Positions 8,071-17,389 are shown, numbered from the stretch's first letter. The stretch: 64,000 nt of DNA from Companilactobacillus huachuanensis (GCF_005404815.1 NZ_BJDF01000009.1:59889-123888), one strand, 5' to 3'. A program made the numbers and translations. The notes: a model not told the origin generated them from the sequence alone.

Positions 8071-8254
8071 GCCGCCTCCGGTTGTCAGATGATGGAGTCC
8101 CGCTATGGGACCGGTTCGAGCCTGGGGAGCGGTCTCGAACCTCGATTTTGAGCCGGAGTTCGCGTCTCAAAAGTCGTCCTGTGGAGTAAGAACGAGAGGT
8201 GCACTCGTCCTAACTCCACCTGCACAGCGGGCTCCATCACTGACAACCGGAGGC
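8071..8254 (+). repeat. cloverleaf element B3
   Basis: Basal stem GCCTCCGGTTGTCAG paired with CTGACAACCGGAGGC, with the inner part GATGGAG/CTCCATC continuing it. Three inner hairpins as in B1. It lies upstream of, and in opposite orientation to, the lipoprotein gene. Confidence 0.85.
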
Positions 8255-8332
8255 TGGGATATTTCATTAATTTAAAGAAGTTTTTCATTTGTGTATAATT
8301 ATTTATGAATAAAAATTAGGAGGATTATTAAA

Positions 8333-8758
8333 ATGGAGGATATAAAGGGATTGGAACATTATTATTCAACGTGTTCGAAAGATGAGTTGGAATTAAGAAT
8401 TAATAATTTTGATGAGAATAGATATATTGGTTATATTAAATCTTTTACAACTTGGTTCTCGGCGGTAATGTTCTCATTCATAACATTTATGGGAGTTATG
8501 TACTCAGTTACTATGGGTTTCTATCAAAAATATGCATATGTCAAGGGGCACTCGTCAAAATGGTTCACAGGATATAAAAAAGAGCTTAATTTTTATTTGC
8601 TCAATGTAATAGGAGGACTAACTTTTACATTAATTATAATTGCTATTGCTTTAGGTATAATCATCGCTTTTAATAATGAGGATGAGAAAGAAAGGGAACT
8701 TCTATATCGCTATTATCATAAGAAGGACTCGGAAATATTTCCAATTAAGAACAAATAA
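8333..8758 (+). CDS. small two-pass membrane protein
   Basis: 141 residues with membrane helices at about 42-62 and 92-113 separated by a basic loop, and charged ends. Strong ribosome site (TTAGGAGGATT). No recognisable domain and no partner. In a defence-rich region such proteins can be effectors, but nothing in the sequence shows this. Confidence 0.7.
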   Translation: MEDIKGLEHYYSTCSKDELELRINNFDENRYIGYIKSFTTWFSAVMFSFITFMGVMYSVTMGFYQKYAYVKGHSSKWFTGYKKELNFYLLNVIGGLTFTLIIIAIALGIIIAFNNEDEKERELLYRYYHKKDSEIFPIKNK

Positions 8759-8897
8759 AAGATAATCAACAAAATGTACTTACTATTTAGGATCATTTGA
8801 CTCGTAATTATTTGATTTAGGGTGACAACTATACAAATCAGGATTTAAATGACTTTAAAACATATATATATATACCGGGATTATTCATGGTTCTAAT

Positions 8898-8948
8898 AAA
8901 AAATGCGCAACTTCATGATCTGCATGAGGTTGCGCATTTCGTGATTTT
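8898..8948. terminator. bidirectional terminator
   Basis: Stem AAATGCGCAACTTCATG paired with CATGAGGTTGCGCATTT. The open frame across it is an artefact of the hairpin. Confidence 0.8.
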
Positions 8949-9033
8949 TACCCACTGGGTGTACCTTCGTGATATTGTTATAGTCTACGAAAACGAAACA
9001 ATCGGTGGTTCAACACAATGTCTACTTTACTAT

Positions 9034-9065
9034 CTACCCAATCTATTCATGAATAGATTGGGTAG
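9034..9065. repeat. perfect 32-bp palindrome
   Basis: CTACCCAATCTATTCA is followed directly by its exact reverse complement. No T run follows, so it is not a normal terminator. It lies in a gene-free stretch (8760-9236) that otherwise shows only the terminator at 8898 and AT-rich, possibly decayed sequence. Confidence 0.7.
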
Positions 9066-9236
9066 TAGATTTACTGAAATTCGGTATTGATCTTTGAATT
9101 GATTCTGGAATTAATCTTGATGTCCAACAATTATAGGAAGAATCTGGATCAGATTGTTAATTAAGACATCATACTTTCGAATTAATTCATCCATAAATCG
9201 CAGTCTAACAAACATCAATAATCATCAAAAAAACTA

Positions 9237-9406
9237 GCCACCGGGTGCGAGGGAGTCTAACCAGCAGTGAAAGTGGTGTTATGGCTTTAGCCATTACAGC
9301 ACAGGACGTATTTTGAGACGCGATTTTCGGCTCAAAATCGAGGGTCGAGACCTTGGCTCGAGCCGGTCCCACAGCAGGTTAGACCCCCCTCGCACCCGGT
9401 GGCGGC
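9237..9406 (-). repeat. cloverleaf element B4
   Basis: Minus-strand copy. Basal stem GCCACCGGGTGCGAGGG with its complement (CCTCGCACCCGGTGGC), then TCTAACC/GGTTAGA; three inner hairpins, hairpin 1 shortened. A TAGTTTTTTT tail follows. Confidence 0.85.
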
Positions 9407-9471
9407 AGAAAAAATGAAAATAGTATTTCCGTTTTCGCCATGCTCAAACGTTACTATCTATGTAAGTTACT

Positions 9472-9483
9472 TAACGGCCGTTA
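9472..9483. promoter_or_regulatory. palindromic operator-like site
   Basis: Perfect 12-bp palindrome TAACGGCCGTTA about 35 bp before the DUF1659 gene, where a repressor could act. The regulator is unknown. Confidence 0.35.
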
Positions 9484-9516
9484 GTTCTTACAAATAATAA
9501 TAAAGAGGTCAGACAA

Positions 9517-9723
9517 ATGAGCTGGAAGAAAACTGCTATCACAATCACCATGGGAAATGACAAGTATCCAAAGGGAATCAAAGTGATCCGTTTCAACAAT
9601 ATTGTGGAAGAACCTACAAAGGAACAGATTGAACAATTCGCTGCAGGTTTGGTTTTACTATCAGATGGAGATTCTTATCTTGGTTCAGAAATCGTTAAAT
9701 ACACACAACAAAGTGCAAAATAG
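9517..9723 (+). CDS. DUF1659-like small protein
   Basis: 68 residues resembling DUF1659: a short N-terminal strand (AITITMGNDKYPKG), then FNNIVEEPTKEQIEQFAAGL. In Firmicutes this small protein is regularly encoded just before a DUF2922 protein, as it is here. Ribosome site AAAGAGG. Function unknown in all members I know of. Confidence 0.75.
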   Translation: MSWKKTAITITMGNDKYPKGIKVIRFNNIVEEPTKEQIEQFAAGLVLLSDGDSYLGSEIVKYTQQSAK

Positions 9724-9736
9724 AGGAGAATAACTG

Positions 9737-9949
9737 ATGAAAAAATTACAACTACGATTTAAGACTGCTGAAGGTCACAAGAAGAACTTGGTATTGAACT
9801 ATGTTAAGGCTGATCTAACGCCTGAAGAAGTTAAAGCAGGGATGGCGAAGATTAGTGCCAGTAAACTTTTTGAGCAAAATACTGTCCAACTTTTTCAAGA
9901 AGTACTTGGTGCCAGCTATATTGAACGCACTGAAACCAAGGTTCTTTAG
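9737..9949 (+). CDS. DUF2922 small protein
   Basis: 70 residues. The pattern KKLQLRFKTAEG, then LNYVKADLTPEEVKAGM and a C-terminal GASYIERTET is that of DUF2922. It starts 13 bp after the DUF1659 gene with its own ribosome site (AGAGGAG) and forms a two-gene operon closed by a terminator. Function unknown. Confidence 0.85.
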   Translation: MKKLQLRFKTAEGHKKNLVLNYVKADLTPEEVKAGMAKISASKLFEQNTVQLFQEVLGASYIERTETKVL

Positions 9950-10000
9950 AATTATGCAGTATCTAGATAAAATAATTAAAATAATTAGAGGATAAACCTT

Positions 10001-10043
10001 GAGCCTACGACTTATTTCGACTAGAATAAGAGTAGGCCCTTTT
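10001..10043 (+). terminator. intrinsic terminator of the DUF1659/DUF2922 operon
   Basis: Stem GCCTAC-GA-CTTATT paired with AATAAG-A-GTAGGC, followed by CCTTTT. Confidence 0.75.
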
Positions 10044-10219
10044 GGATGAGCTAGAAGTTGTAAGGAATACGTCGGAATAACGGCTGTAATGAACTTGTAA
10101 TTTTAAGGTTGACTTTGGTCAAAAAATAGCAAATTAGTTATAGTTATCTGTTTGATTATTACAGAACTGTGATTTTTAATACAGAATTGTTACAAAAAGG
10201 TAGACTTTGCAATTTAGAG

Positions 10220-10276
10220 TTGATTCATAAGCCAGAGTTTCATATAATGGTTGTCAGTGGGATAGCCCCACGACAA
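10220..10276 (+). promoter_or_regulatory. strong promoter and 5' hairpin of the major SLAP protein gene
   Basis: -35 TTGATT (10220-10225), a 17-base spacer and a consensus -10 TATAAT (10243-10248). The transcript would begin near 10255, inside a TTGTC-GTGGG/CCCAC-GACAA hairpin (10251-10276). Hairpins at the extreme 5' end stabilise abundant mRNAs; such a role here is inference. Confidence 0.7.
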
Positions 10277-10318
10277 TTAATAAAAAATAAATTCTTGTAG
10301 TCCAGGGGAGGATTAACA

Positions 10319-11830
10319 TTGAAAAAATCTATTAAATATGCAGGAATCGCTGCTGCAACACTTCTAGCTGTTGCACCTATCGCTGCTCCTGTTGTTTCAC
10401 AAGCTGCTACAGGTGATGACACATCAGCTGCTACAACAACAAACGAAATTACTAACGACAATATTACTACTGCCGTTAATGCATTAAAGGGTCTTTTGAC
10501 TGATACTACTTATGGTGATAACAGTACAAATGGTTCATACCCAGCTGCTGTTCTTAAAGCAAACTATGATGCATATCAACCAGTTGCTACATATGCTGGT
10601 ACAGGTATTCTTAATGGTACTTTGTCAACACAAAACTCTACTGTTTTAGGTAGCTCAGCAGATAAAGCTGCTGATGCATCAATGAAGGTTTATGCTGTTG
10701 ATTCAAACAACAACAAGATCAACTACACAAACTACAACACAACATTGTACAATGATGTTTCAAAGAACAATGGTAGCATCAAGTATTACTACCAAATTAA
10801 GTACAATAATACTGATGGTGATGCACAAACACCTGTTACAGGTTACTTCACACTAACAAATGATAACAACTATTCAGAAGTTAAGGCTTTGAATGTTACA
10901 TATACAAATCCTCTTAACGTAGCTTACGGTTCAAGAACTGTTAATGCTAAGTTGTCATCAACAATTGATGGTGTTGTTAAAGACCAAAATGGTAACACTA
11001 TCGAATTAGATAATGATGCTGCAACTACTGTTGCTGGTAATCTTTACAAGTCACTTTCAGCTGCTATTGCTGACAAGGGTACAACAGATTCAGATTACTT
11101 TGGTGATTCAACATTTGGTTCAGAAAACAAGACTTATTACCAACCAGTAACAATTACTCTTAAGGCTGGCAAGCTAGGTACTGATTCTGATAACAATACT
11201 GTTACTGCTAATACAATCCTTACTAACTACTTAGCTGGTAAAGATGGTTATGCCGTTACTGTTAATGGTTCTGCAATGTCAGGTCAAACAGAAGCTAACT
11301 TGAAAGCTACTGATACTACTTTGACATTTGTTCGAGAAGTTAAAGTTTCACAAAATGCTAGCTGGACAACAGAAGATGTTAAGGGTGTTGTTACAACTAA
11401 GAGTGACGCAGCATACTACACATTGAGAGATGGTGACAATGCTACAATCACAAACCGTGCTTTAGCTAAGAATACTGCATGGCAAACAAATGCTGTTCGT
11501 ACAGATGCTAACGGTAACAAACAATACCGTGTTGGTGCTGACGAATGGATCGACGCTAATAACGTAACATTCTCAGACAGTACTTCAACTGGCGAAGGTG
11601 CTTACACTGACGTTAAAGCCTTGAATGGTAAAGTTGTTACTGCTGGACCTTCAGGTTTCGTTTACCCACTATTTGACGATAATGGCAAACAAGTTACAAA
11701 CCGTGCCGTTGCTGGTGATACAGCATGGTACACAGACAAGTCAGCTGTTAACGCAGAAGGCACAACTGTATATCACGTTGCTACTGGCGAATGGTTACAA
11801 GGTAACAATGTTACTTACACAGCATACTAG
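10319..11830 (+). CDS. major secreted protein with two C-terminal SLAP repeats (S-layer-like)
   Basis: 503 residues, TTG start after GGGGAGG. Residues 1-30 are a signal peptide ending VSQAA. Residues 31-345 form a Thr/Asn/Ala-rich beta-rich region without known enzyme motifs. The last 150 residues hold two SLAP repeats, each with a conserved AxxTAW, a V-hydrophobic strand and a closing EWI/EWL-NNV block. The codon use is highly biased (few rare codons) and the promoter is near ideal, so this is probably one of the most abundant surface proteins, possibly an S-layer component. It is monocistronic. Confidence 0.85.
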   Translation: MKKSIKYAGIAAATLLAVAPIAAPVVSQAATGDDTSAATTTNEITNDNITTAVNALKGLLTDTTYGDNSTNGSYPAAVLKANYDAYQPVATYAGTGILNGTLSTQNSTVLGSSADKAADASMKVYAVDSNNNKINYTNYNTTLYNDVSKNNGSIKYYYQIKYNNTDGDAQTPVTGYFTLTNDNNYSEVKALNVTYTNPLNVAYGSRTVNAKLSSTIDGVVKDQNGNTIELDNDAATTVAGNLYKSLSAAIADKGTTDSDYFGDSTFGSENKTYYQPVTITLKAGKLGTDSDNNTVTANTILTNYLAGKDGYAVTVNGSAMSGQTEANLKATDTTLTFVREVKVSQNASWTTEDVKGVVTTKSDAAYYTLRDGDNATITNRALAKNTAWQTNAVRTDANGNKQYRVGADEWIDANNVTFSDSTSTGEGAYTDVKALNGKVVTAGPSGFVYPLFDDNGKQVTNRAVAGDTAWYTDKSAVNAEGTTVYHVATGEWLQGNNVTYTAY

Positions 11831-11853
11831 AAATTAGTTGCTTAATAAGTTCC

Positions 11854-11885
11854 AAAAAAGACTCGCTGTGGCGGGTCTTTTTTTT
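11854..11885 (+). terminator. intrinsic terminator
   Basis: Stem AAAGACTCGC/GCGGGTCTTT with a TGTG loop and a T run. Confidence 0.9.
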
Positions 11886-12060
11886 ATCTAAAAATGTTTT
11901 TTTCTGCAAAACGCTTGTAGTTTCAAAGTCTCCGTGTATGACAAATATTGATATAGTTTATATGATGAGTGATTCAATTATACTTTCTGAATATATTTTT
12001 TCCTATTGAATGATAAATTATTAAATGATATAATGCATTTGAAATATAGGAGGGAAAGCT

Positions 12061-12564
12061 ATGAAAAAGAAAGTTTTAGTACCTGTTTTAGCATCAATTA
12101 TTGCTGTATTTGCGGTGATGTTCTTGGGTGGTACTGGGCAAACCGCAAACGCTGCCTTGAATAATACTATTATGATTAATAAATCAAGTGGTGCAACGGT
12201 TTATGCTTCTCCAAGTTCATCTGATCCTGCTGGCAGAACCCTATCTAATGGGACATCATGGGCTTATAATTCTATTCAAATTGGCGATAGCGGTAATACA
12301 TATGTAATGGTTGCCCCTAATCAATGGATTAATACAAATGATACATATAAGCTTAGAGACGAAAGTGGAAGTATATATGTTAATCGACTGACTTATGTCT
12401 ACAGTTCACCTACTAGTGGATTAACTACTCAAATATTACCTGCAAATAGCACTTGGGCCTACAATGGTGTTGCAAGACAATGGAATACCTCTGGTTTACC
12501 TGCATGGGTAAAAGTGTCAACAAATGGCTGGGTAAAAGCAGGCGATGTTGCTGCTTGGAAGTGA
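12061..12564 (+). CDS. small secreted SLAP-like protein
   Basis: 167 residues. Residues 1-31 are a signal peptide ending TANAA. Two degenerate SLAP-like repeats follow (about 36-95 and 100-165), each with a WAYN block and a closing hydrophobic strand with W (NQWINTND, NGWVKAGD). No catalytic part. Ribosome site AGGAGGGA. It is monocistronic, with a terminator directly behind. Confidence 0.8.
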   Translation: MKKKVLVPVLASIIAVFAVMFLGGTGQTANAALNNTIMINKSSGATVYASPSSSDPAGRTLSNGTSWAYNSIQIGDSGNTYVMVAPNQWINTNDTYKLRDESGSIYVNRLTYVYSSPTSGLTTQILPANSTWAYNGVARQWNTSGLPAWVKVSTNGWVKAGDVAAWK

Positions 12565-12592
12565 TTTTTTGTTAGTCTTAAATAATTGATAT

Positions 12593-12637
12593 AAAAGATA
12601 GTTGAAGGGAAAAAGTATCCTCCAACTATCTTTTTTC
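12593..12637 (+). terminator. intrinsic terminator
   Basis: Stem AAAGATAGTTGAAGG paired with CCTCCAACTATCTTT, followed by T. Confidence 0.85.
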
Positions 12638-12848
12638 TGTTGTAAATCAGTTTAGATATTTTTGTAAGACGTTGTAGATTGTCTACATTCAAAACATGGT
12701 AAATGTGTAATAACCATAACGGCTGTAAAAGCAGATTATTTATGAGACTAAAACAAGTAACTTATGGCTTTCAAGAGTTATCAATTTGAAAATAATGATT
12801 TAAAAGTTATATAATTTTACCTAATGATAAGGGTATGGTGAATACACA

Positions 12849-14336
12849 TTGGACGAAAATTATACTAATTGCATAGTAAGTTTGGCGGATGAAATATCAA
12901 AGTGGGGTGTTGGATTAATTGTTGGCGCTGGTTTTTCTAAGGCCGTGATCAATGACGGTGATAATCAGGCTAAAAACTGGAAGGAACTTTTTGAAGATCT
13001 TGCGAGATATTTAAATATTTCAGATTTCAAAGATAAAAAACAACCTTTCATAGATGTTGATGAAGATCTATCAAAAGGATTAACACTTCCACAAATTGCA
13101 ACAAAGGTATGTCAGTTATTAGCAAAAGAAAGAAATATTACTTATGAGAATAGTAAAAATGAAGTTAAAAAAATTATTCGTGCACTTGTTAATTGGGTTC
13201 CGGAAAGCAATGAAACAGAAGAATATAAAAACTTATTCGAAGGTTTAAATATAAAATGGATAGTGACAACTAACTATGATGAAGTGCTTGAAGCTATTTT
13301 AGGTGAAAAAGGATATACCATTGATCCTGATCAGCCATTGACAGCTCCAAGTGATATGATTCCAATTTATCATATTCATGGTGATCGTAAAAATTACTCA
13401 AGTTTAATTGTCACACATGAGGACTACGTACCTTTGTTTAAACCAGGAAACTATCGAGAATCAAAGCTTTTTACAATGATGGCTGAAGCTCCTGTATTAA
13501 TATTAGGCTATAGTCTATCGGATTTGAATTTGCTGTCGGCATTGGAACAAAGTAAGCAAATATTTAATGATAAGGATAATTTTCCGGTAGTTTTGGCAAA
13601 CTTTGTTGGTCAACAAGATGATTTGGAGTATCAAAAAGAACGATTCGATGGAGGGAGCTATGAAAGAATAGACGTAAACTCTATCAGTACATTTTTAAAC
13701 AAATTGGGCAGATTGATATCATATAATGAGGATATGCATAACTTGATGTTGACTGACAAAAAAGATGCATATGAACCATTTCAGAGTCTTGTTAAGGACG
13801 TTGAGAAGCTTTCTTCAGATTCCGAGTCATACGAAGACTATACTGATTTTATCATTGAAAATTATTCTGATTTATCCGAATGTCCTGAGGCATATATAAT
13901 AAAAGATGCTAAAGCAAATTTTGATAATTTGAAGGAATTGGGCAAGCCAGAAGCAGATCAAACTATTATTTTTAATAAATCATTGGTGATTGTTATGCAG
14001 TATTACAGAGGAAAATCGAGTGAGAATGGTAATTTTAAATTATATAGTTCCCTTTTAGATTTTATTTTGTATATAATCGACACTTTTGAGATGGATTGGT
14101 TTACACCGCGTGGGATGGAATTAATCACTAGAAATCTTAATTATTGTTTGGAACATACAGGAGAGGCCGGAATACTAGGCGTTTCTTGGTCGGCAGATTC
14201 AACATGGAAGAAAGAAGGACCAAAGTTTTATAAAAATCATCGTGAACTATGGGATGAGATATATTTACAAGCCAAAATAGATAATAGCATGTTACAAGTG
14301 GTAGAACATTTTGATCAGGTTGCAAATGAAAACTAA
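12849..14336 (+). CDS. SIR2-domain protein, probable standalone phage defence
   Basis: 495 residues from a TTG start; the ribosome site is weak. Residues 15-270 are a SIR2_2-type NAD-binding domain: the nucleotide loop VGAGFS (about 25-30), the TTNYD motif (about 139-143), IHGD with the catalytic-type histidine (about 175-178) and GYSLSD (about 220-225). The last 220 residues are helical and not recognisable. SIR2 proteins of this build (as in DSR or Thoeris systems) destroy NAD on phage infection. Here no partner gene is adjacent, so it would act alone. The defence role is inference from the family. Confidence 0.75.
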   Translation: MDENYTNCIVSLADEISKWGVGLIVGAGFSKAVINDGDNQAKNWKELFEDLARYLNISDFKDKKQPFIDVDEDLSKGLTLPQIATKVCQLLAKERNITYENSKNEVKKIIRALVNWVPESNETEEYKNLFEGLNIKWIVTTNYDEVLEAILGEKGYTIDPDQPLTAPSDMIPIYHIHGDRKNYSSLIVTHEDYVPLFKPGNYRESKLFTMMAEAPVLILGYSLSDLNLLSALEQSKQIFNDKDNFPVVLANFVGQQDDLEYQKERFDGGSYERIDVNSISTFLNKLGRLISYNEDMHNLMLTDKKDAYEPFQSLVKDVEKLSSDSESYEDYTDFIIENYSDLSECPEAYIIKDAKANFDNLKELGKPEADQTIIFNKSLVIVMQYYRGKSSENGNFKLYSSLLDFILYIIDTFEMDWFTPRGMELITRNLNYCLEHTGEAGILGVSWSADSTWKKEGPKFYKNHRELWDEIYLQAKIDNSMLQVVEHFDQVANEN

Positions 14337-14464
14337 CTAGAGTGCTTGATATTTTAAAAAGATTACTTGTATTTCGTTTAATAATTACTAAGAATCTAGC
14401 ATAAACTACTCCAATGTCTTATGATTAAGAAGTGTTGTTAATATAAAGACAAGGGAGTTTTTTT

Positions 14465-15436
14465 ATGTCACGTAAATTAAGAAAGATTGGTATTATTATT
14501 GCGACCGTTCTTTTGATTTTGGGAACATTGCCATTTATGGGTCTTGGTACCGCAAAGGCGGCTGATACTGCTGCCAATGAAAAAATCACAATTGGCGTCT
14601 TGAAGAATACAGCCTCTCTACCAGCTTTAATGGCTGATGCTGCGGGTGATTTCACTCATCAGAATATCTCTGTTGAAACGAAGACTTTTGACTCTAACGA
14701 GCAATTAGACACTGCTATCAAAGATGGAACTGTTAATGTTGCAGTTACGAACTTAGTTAGCTATGCCGGACTTGTTAGCAAAAAGGCTAATGCTGACTGG
14801 AAGGTTGCTGGTGCTTTGCCTGGATACAGTGGTTTAGTTGCCAACAAGAAATACAAGTCAATCAAGAGTCTTAAGGGTAAGACAATTGCTATCGACAAGT
14901 CAGATGCTTCTAAGCAATACTTATTGGACGTTTTAAAGAAGAATAAGATGAAGTACTCAAGTATTAAGGTTAAAGAAGTTGCTGCTATGCAAGACCGTGT
15001 CGATGCTCTGAAGGATGGCTCGATTGATGCAGCTGTTTTAGAAGATCCATTGATGAGTACTGCCAAAGCTAATGGTGGTAAGATTTTGAATCGTCAAAAG
15101 ATGACTGCTAATAATGGTAGTATTTTGATCATGAACAAGGCTTTTGCTAAGAAGAATACTTCTTCAATGCAAATTTTAGTTGATACTATGAACCAAGAGA
15201 TTAAGTCGCTTGATAGGTCCGGTGGTTACGGTATGGCCGGGACTGCACTTAACAAGATGAACTTTGATCAAAAGGGTGCGAAGGTTTTAACTGATATTGA
15301 CGTTAGTTTCAAGAAGATTCATAAAGTTAATAAGTCTGATTTTAACAGTGCCTTCAAGTATGCTAAGAATCACAAGCTTTATAGCGGTAAAATCAGCTAC
15401 AAATCACACACGATTAAAATAAAAAATATTAAATAA
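14465..15436 (+). CDS. NMT1/SsuA-like substrate-binding protein without a transporter
   Basis: 323 residues. Signal peptide 1-33 (ends TAKAAD), with no lipobox, which is unusual for a Gram-positive binding protein. The body follows the NMT1/THI5/SsuA pattern: an N-terminal IGVLKNTASLPALMA block, VAVTNLVSYAGLVSK, a KGKTIAIDKSD block and DAAVLEDPLMS. Family members bind sulfonates, thiamine precursors or nitrate. No ATPase or permease gene is nearby. It may be free at the surface. Ribosome site AAGGGAG. Confidence 0.75.
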   Translation: MSRKLRKIGIIIATVLLILGTLPFMGLGTAKAADTAANEKITIGVLKNTASLPALMADAAGDFTHQNISVETKTFDSNEQLDTAIKDGTVNVAVTNLVSYAGLVSKKANADWKVAGALPGYSGLVANKKYKSIKSLKGKTIAIDKSDASKQYLLDVLKKNKMKYSSIKVKEVAAMQDRVDALKDGSIDAAVLEDPLMSTAKANGGKILNRQKMTANNGSILIMNKAFAKKNTSSMQILVDTMNQEIKSLDRSGGYGMAGTALNKMNFDQKGAKVLTDIDVSFKKIHKVNKSDFNSAFKYAKNHKLYSGKISYKSHTIKIKNIK

Positions 15437-15443
15437 TTTTTTT

Positions 15444-15479
15444 TGAGATATCCCAATTTGGCGGTATCTCTTTTGTTTT
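15444..15479 (+). terminator. intrinsic terminator
   Basis: Stem GAGATA-CC/GG-TATCTC with a T-rich tail. Confidence 0.75.
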
Positions 15480-15544
15480 AAGTAAGTTATATTTAAATAG
15501 CACCGCAATGAGGGTGTAAATAATTCCGAATGAGGTTATGCAAG

Positions 15545-15952
15545 ATGGAAGCAGTCGAACAACTGTCCGATGTACGTCCATTGAACACAGTTGATGTAGC
15601 TTATATGGAAGCTGCAATGGAAATTTTGGAAAAATTACGAATCATCGAAATAATTAACACGACGGGGTTAGCTACAATTGATTTGGATGATATGGAACTT
15701 GAACATTTCACCCAATGGTTGATGATCTTATGTAATCCGGATAATCAATTTCAATTATCCCCGTTGAAAGATGTGTCATTTTCAGCCGCTTTAACGAGAG
15801 CTCCTTCGAGATGTTTTCCACACCCTCTATCTGCGCACCAATTAGGTTTGTACTTGCAACGTCGAGATGATAGCGACTCTATTCTAGAGTTCGCTATGGT
15901 CGTAAAGACTTTGCCAGCGTTACAAATCTTGCACGAGATTATTAACCGTTAA
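15545..15952 (+). CDS. hypothetical protein
   Basis: 135 residues. I chose ATG 15545 because GAGG lies about nine bases upstream; ATG 15530 has no ribosome site. Acidic N-terminal half (LATIDLDDMELEHF) and a more neutral second half. No signal, membrane segment or known motif. Monocistronic. I cannot assign it. Confidence 0.6.
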   Translation: MEAVEQLSDVRPLNTVDVAYMEAAMEILEKLRIIEIINTTGLATIDLDDMELEHFTQWLMILCNPDNQFQLSPLKDVSFSAALTRAPSRCFPHPLSAHQLGLYLQRRDDSDSILEFAMVVKTLPALQILHEIINR

Positions 15953-16107
15953 CGGACACCACTCTTGTCAGAAATTTGGTCTCTGTTAGCTAGTGTAGTG
16001 CAATGTTTTTTTTAGGCTTTTAACGTCCGGTTTAATATTTGAGCGGTTAACTCAGGTGTTACGCTGTGGTCTATTAAAAATCAAATCATTGAGTAATTCA
16101 ATTATTT

Positions 16108-16142
16108 AAAAAGCCAATCCTTATGTCGGGATTGGCTTTTTT
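16108..16142. terminator. bidirectional terminator
   Basis: Stem AAAAGCCAATCC/GGGATTGGCTTTT. It is similar in sequence to the terminators at 17638 and 17909. Confidence 0.85.
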
Positions 16143-16204
16143 AAGTTGTCTAAATTTTTATTTTGAAACATTAATTTATTAACAATCAATTATTTATTTT
16201 CTAA

Positions 16205-16515
16205 CTGAAGGCTGAAAGGTGAAAAAGTAATCTAACGATTGCTATTACAGGCCTAGAGTTAATTTATTTAAATATTCAGAAATCTTTGTTTTATTGTTCC
16301 GTATATTAAAAAAACTAGTTGGAAGAGCTGAGAGTATTCATTTGCAGCGAAAGTGGCGTTATTGCTTCAGCAATTACACCACCGGGCGTTGAAGCCTCGC
16401 GGTTTTTGCGAGGCTTCGACCGAGGTTCGAGACCGCTCCTCGGCTCGGGACGTTCCGCGCAGCAATTGAATACACTCAGCTCTGGAAACGGCATACTTAA
16501 GCTTTCAACCTTTAG
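16205..16515 (-). mobile_element. MITE-like unit A3 with target duplication
   Basis: Terminal repeats CTGAAGGCTGAAAG (16205-16218) and CTTTCAACCTTTAG (16502-16515) flank a cloverleaf core (16315-16492, minus). Directly outside lie identical 8-bp sequences TTTTCTAA (16197-16204 and 16516-16523), a target-site duplication. The duplication includes the stop codon of the neighbouring antitoxin-like gene, so the unit landed on that gene's last codon without destroying it. Confidence 0.9.
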
Positions 16516-16519
16516 TTTT

Positions 16520-16963
16520 CTAATGATTTGAGATTTCTTTATCCGAAATGAACCCAGTAGCGTCAAATTTTTCTCTAGTTAATTGAAATATTCTATCCTG
16601 GTACTTGGTTTGGATTTTCTGATTATTTTCTATTTTTGAAATAGTTCCATATCCTAATCCAGTCCAATCTCCAAATTCTCTAACGGTCATCTTAATATCT
16701 TCTCTTAATTTCTTTAGTTCCCATGGTTGCATAAAACCGACACGAGATCTGTAAGCTGAGAAATCATTTCTGACATTTTCCATAGGGTCGTCAAAATTGT
16801 TCCAAAGTTCACCATCAGAATCTTGCCAATAATAGTGAAGTACTACGAGATCATCCATGTCTTTTACTTTGATTTTTTCTACTAACAATTTTTTTTCGTA
16901 TAGTTCTGTTATTTCCTTTTCTGGATTATAGAATTCTTTTTTTTCTACATTCATATTCTTCAC
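16520..16963 (-). CDS. MqsA-like antitoxin with XRE helix-turn-helix
   Basis: 147 residues. The C-terminal half is an XRE-type helix-turn-helix (MTVREFGDWTGLGYGTISKIENN, given here only as landmarks: REFGDWTG, GTISKIENN). The N-terminal half contains YYWQDSDGELW and lacks the paired cysteines of the classical MqsA zinc domain. It follows the MqsR-like toxin by 34 bp on the same strand, the gene order of mqsRA. The stop codon lies in the target duplication of MITE A3. It should neutralise the toxin and repress the operon. Confidence 0.7.
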   Translation of the reverse strand: MKNMNVEKKEFYNPEKEITELYEKKLLVEKIKVKDMDDLVVLHYYWQDSDGELWNNFDDPMENVRNDFSAYRSRVGFMQPWELKKLREDIKMTVREFGDWTGLGYGTISKIENNQKIQTKYQDRIFQLTREKFDATGFISDKEISNH

Positions 16964-16997
16964 CTCGTAAGAAAATAGATAAGCAATATAATTACTA

Positions 16998-17357
16998 TTA
17001 ATGTGAATAGGGGAAATTTAAAGTGTGTTCTTGCTCATGGATTGAAATCCACATAATAATACCAGCGGGTTTATCTTGAAATTTTAAGTAACAATTCATC
17101 CCAACTATTACAAGTCCAAATATCCAAATATCACCTTTTACAGGTGGGATGTGATTATCTGGTAAAGGTCCAGAAGAGTAATTGTTCAATGATATGTTTT
17201 CTTGAATTCTGTCAAAAATATCATCTTCATTCATATTTAAAACCGATAGGGTTTTATAATTTTTTGGACGGGGACTAAGCTGCCACATTTCTCTTTTATC
17301 CTTAATTTTAAGTATAAGTTCTTGGATTTCCTCTTTATTGTCAATTTTATCAGTCAA
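16998..17357 (-). CDS. MqsR-like toxin
   Basis: 119 residues from a TTG start without a clear ribosome site. The C-terminal half has the MqsR-like order: a GPLPDNHIP block, then WIFGLVIVG, a YLK strand and ISIHEQEHTLNFPY at the end. Classical MqsR is an mRNA interferase that cuts at GC-rich triplets. The antitoxin-like gene follows directly. The promoter region holds two palindromes (17390-17434). Family call is by motif order. Confidence 0.6.
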   Translation of the reverse strand: MTDKIDNKEEIQELILKIKDKREMWQLSPRPKNYKTLSVLNMNEDDIFDRIQENISLNNYSSGPLPDNHIPPVKGDIWIFGLVIVGMNCYLKFQDKPAGIIMWISIHEQEHTLNFPYSH

Positions 17358-17389
17358 CTATTGTTACGCATCCATTTCATATATTGTCT

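Noticed and set aside
8009..8170. N-terminal extension of the lipoprotein frame
   Set aside because: It reads through element B3; the lipoprotein signal and ribosome site fix the start at 8006-8008.
8887..9090. Open frame of 67 codons
   Set aside because: It runs through a terminator hairpin and a 32-bp palindrome; no ribosome site.
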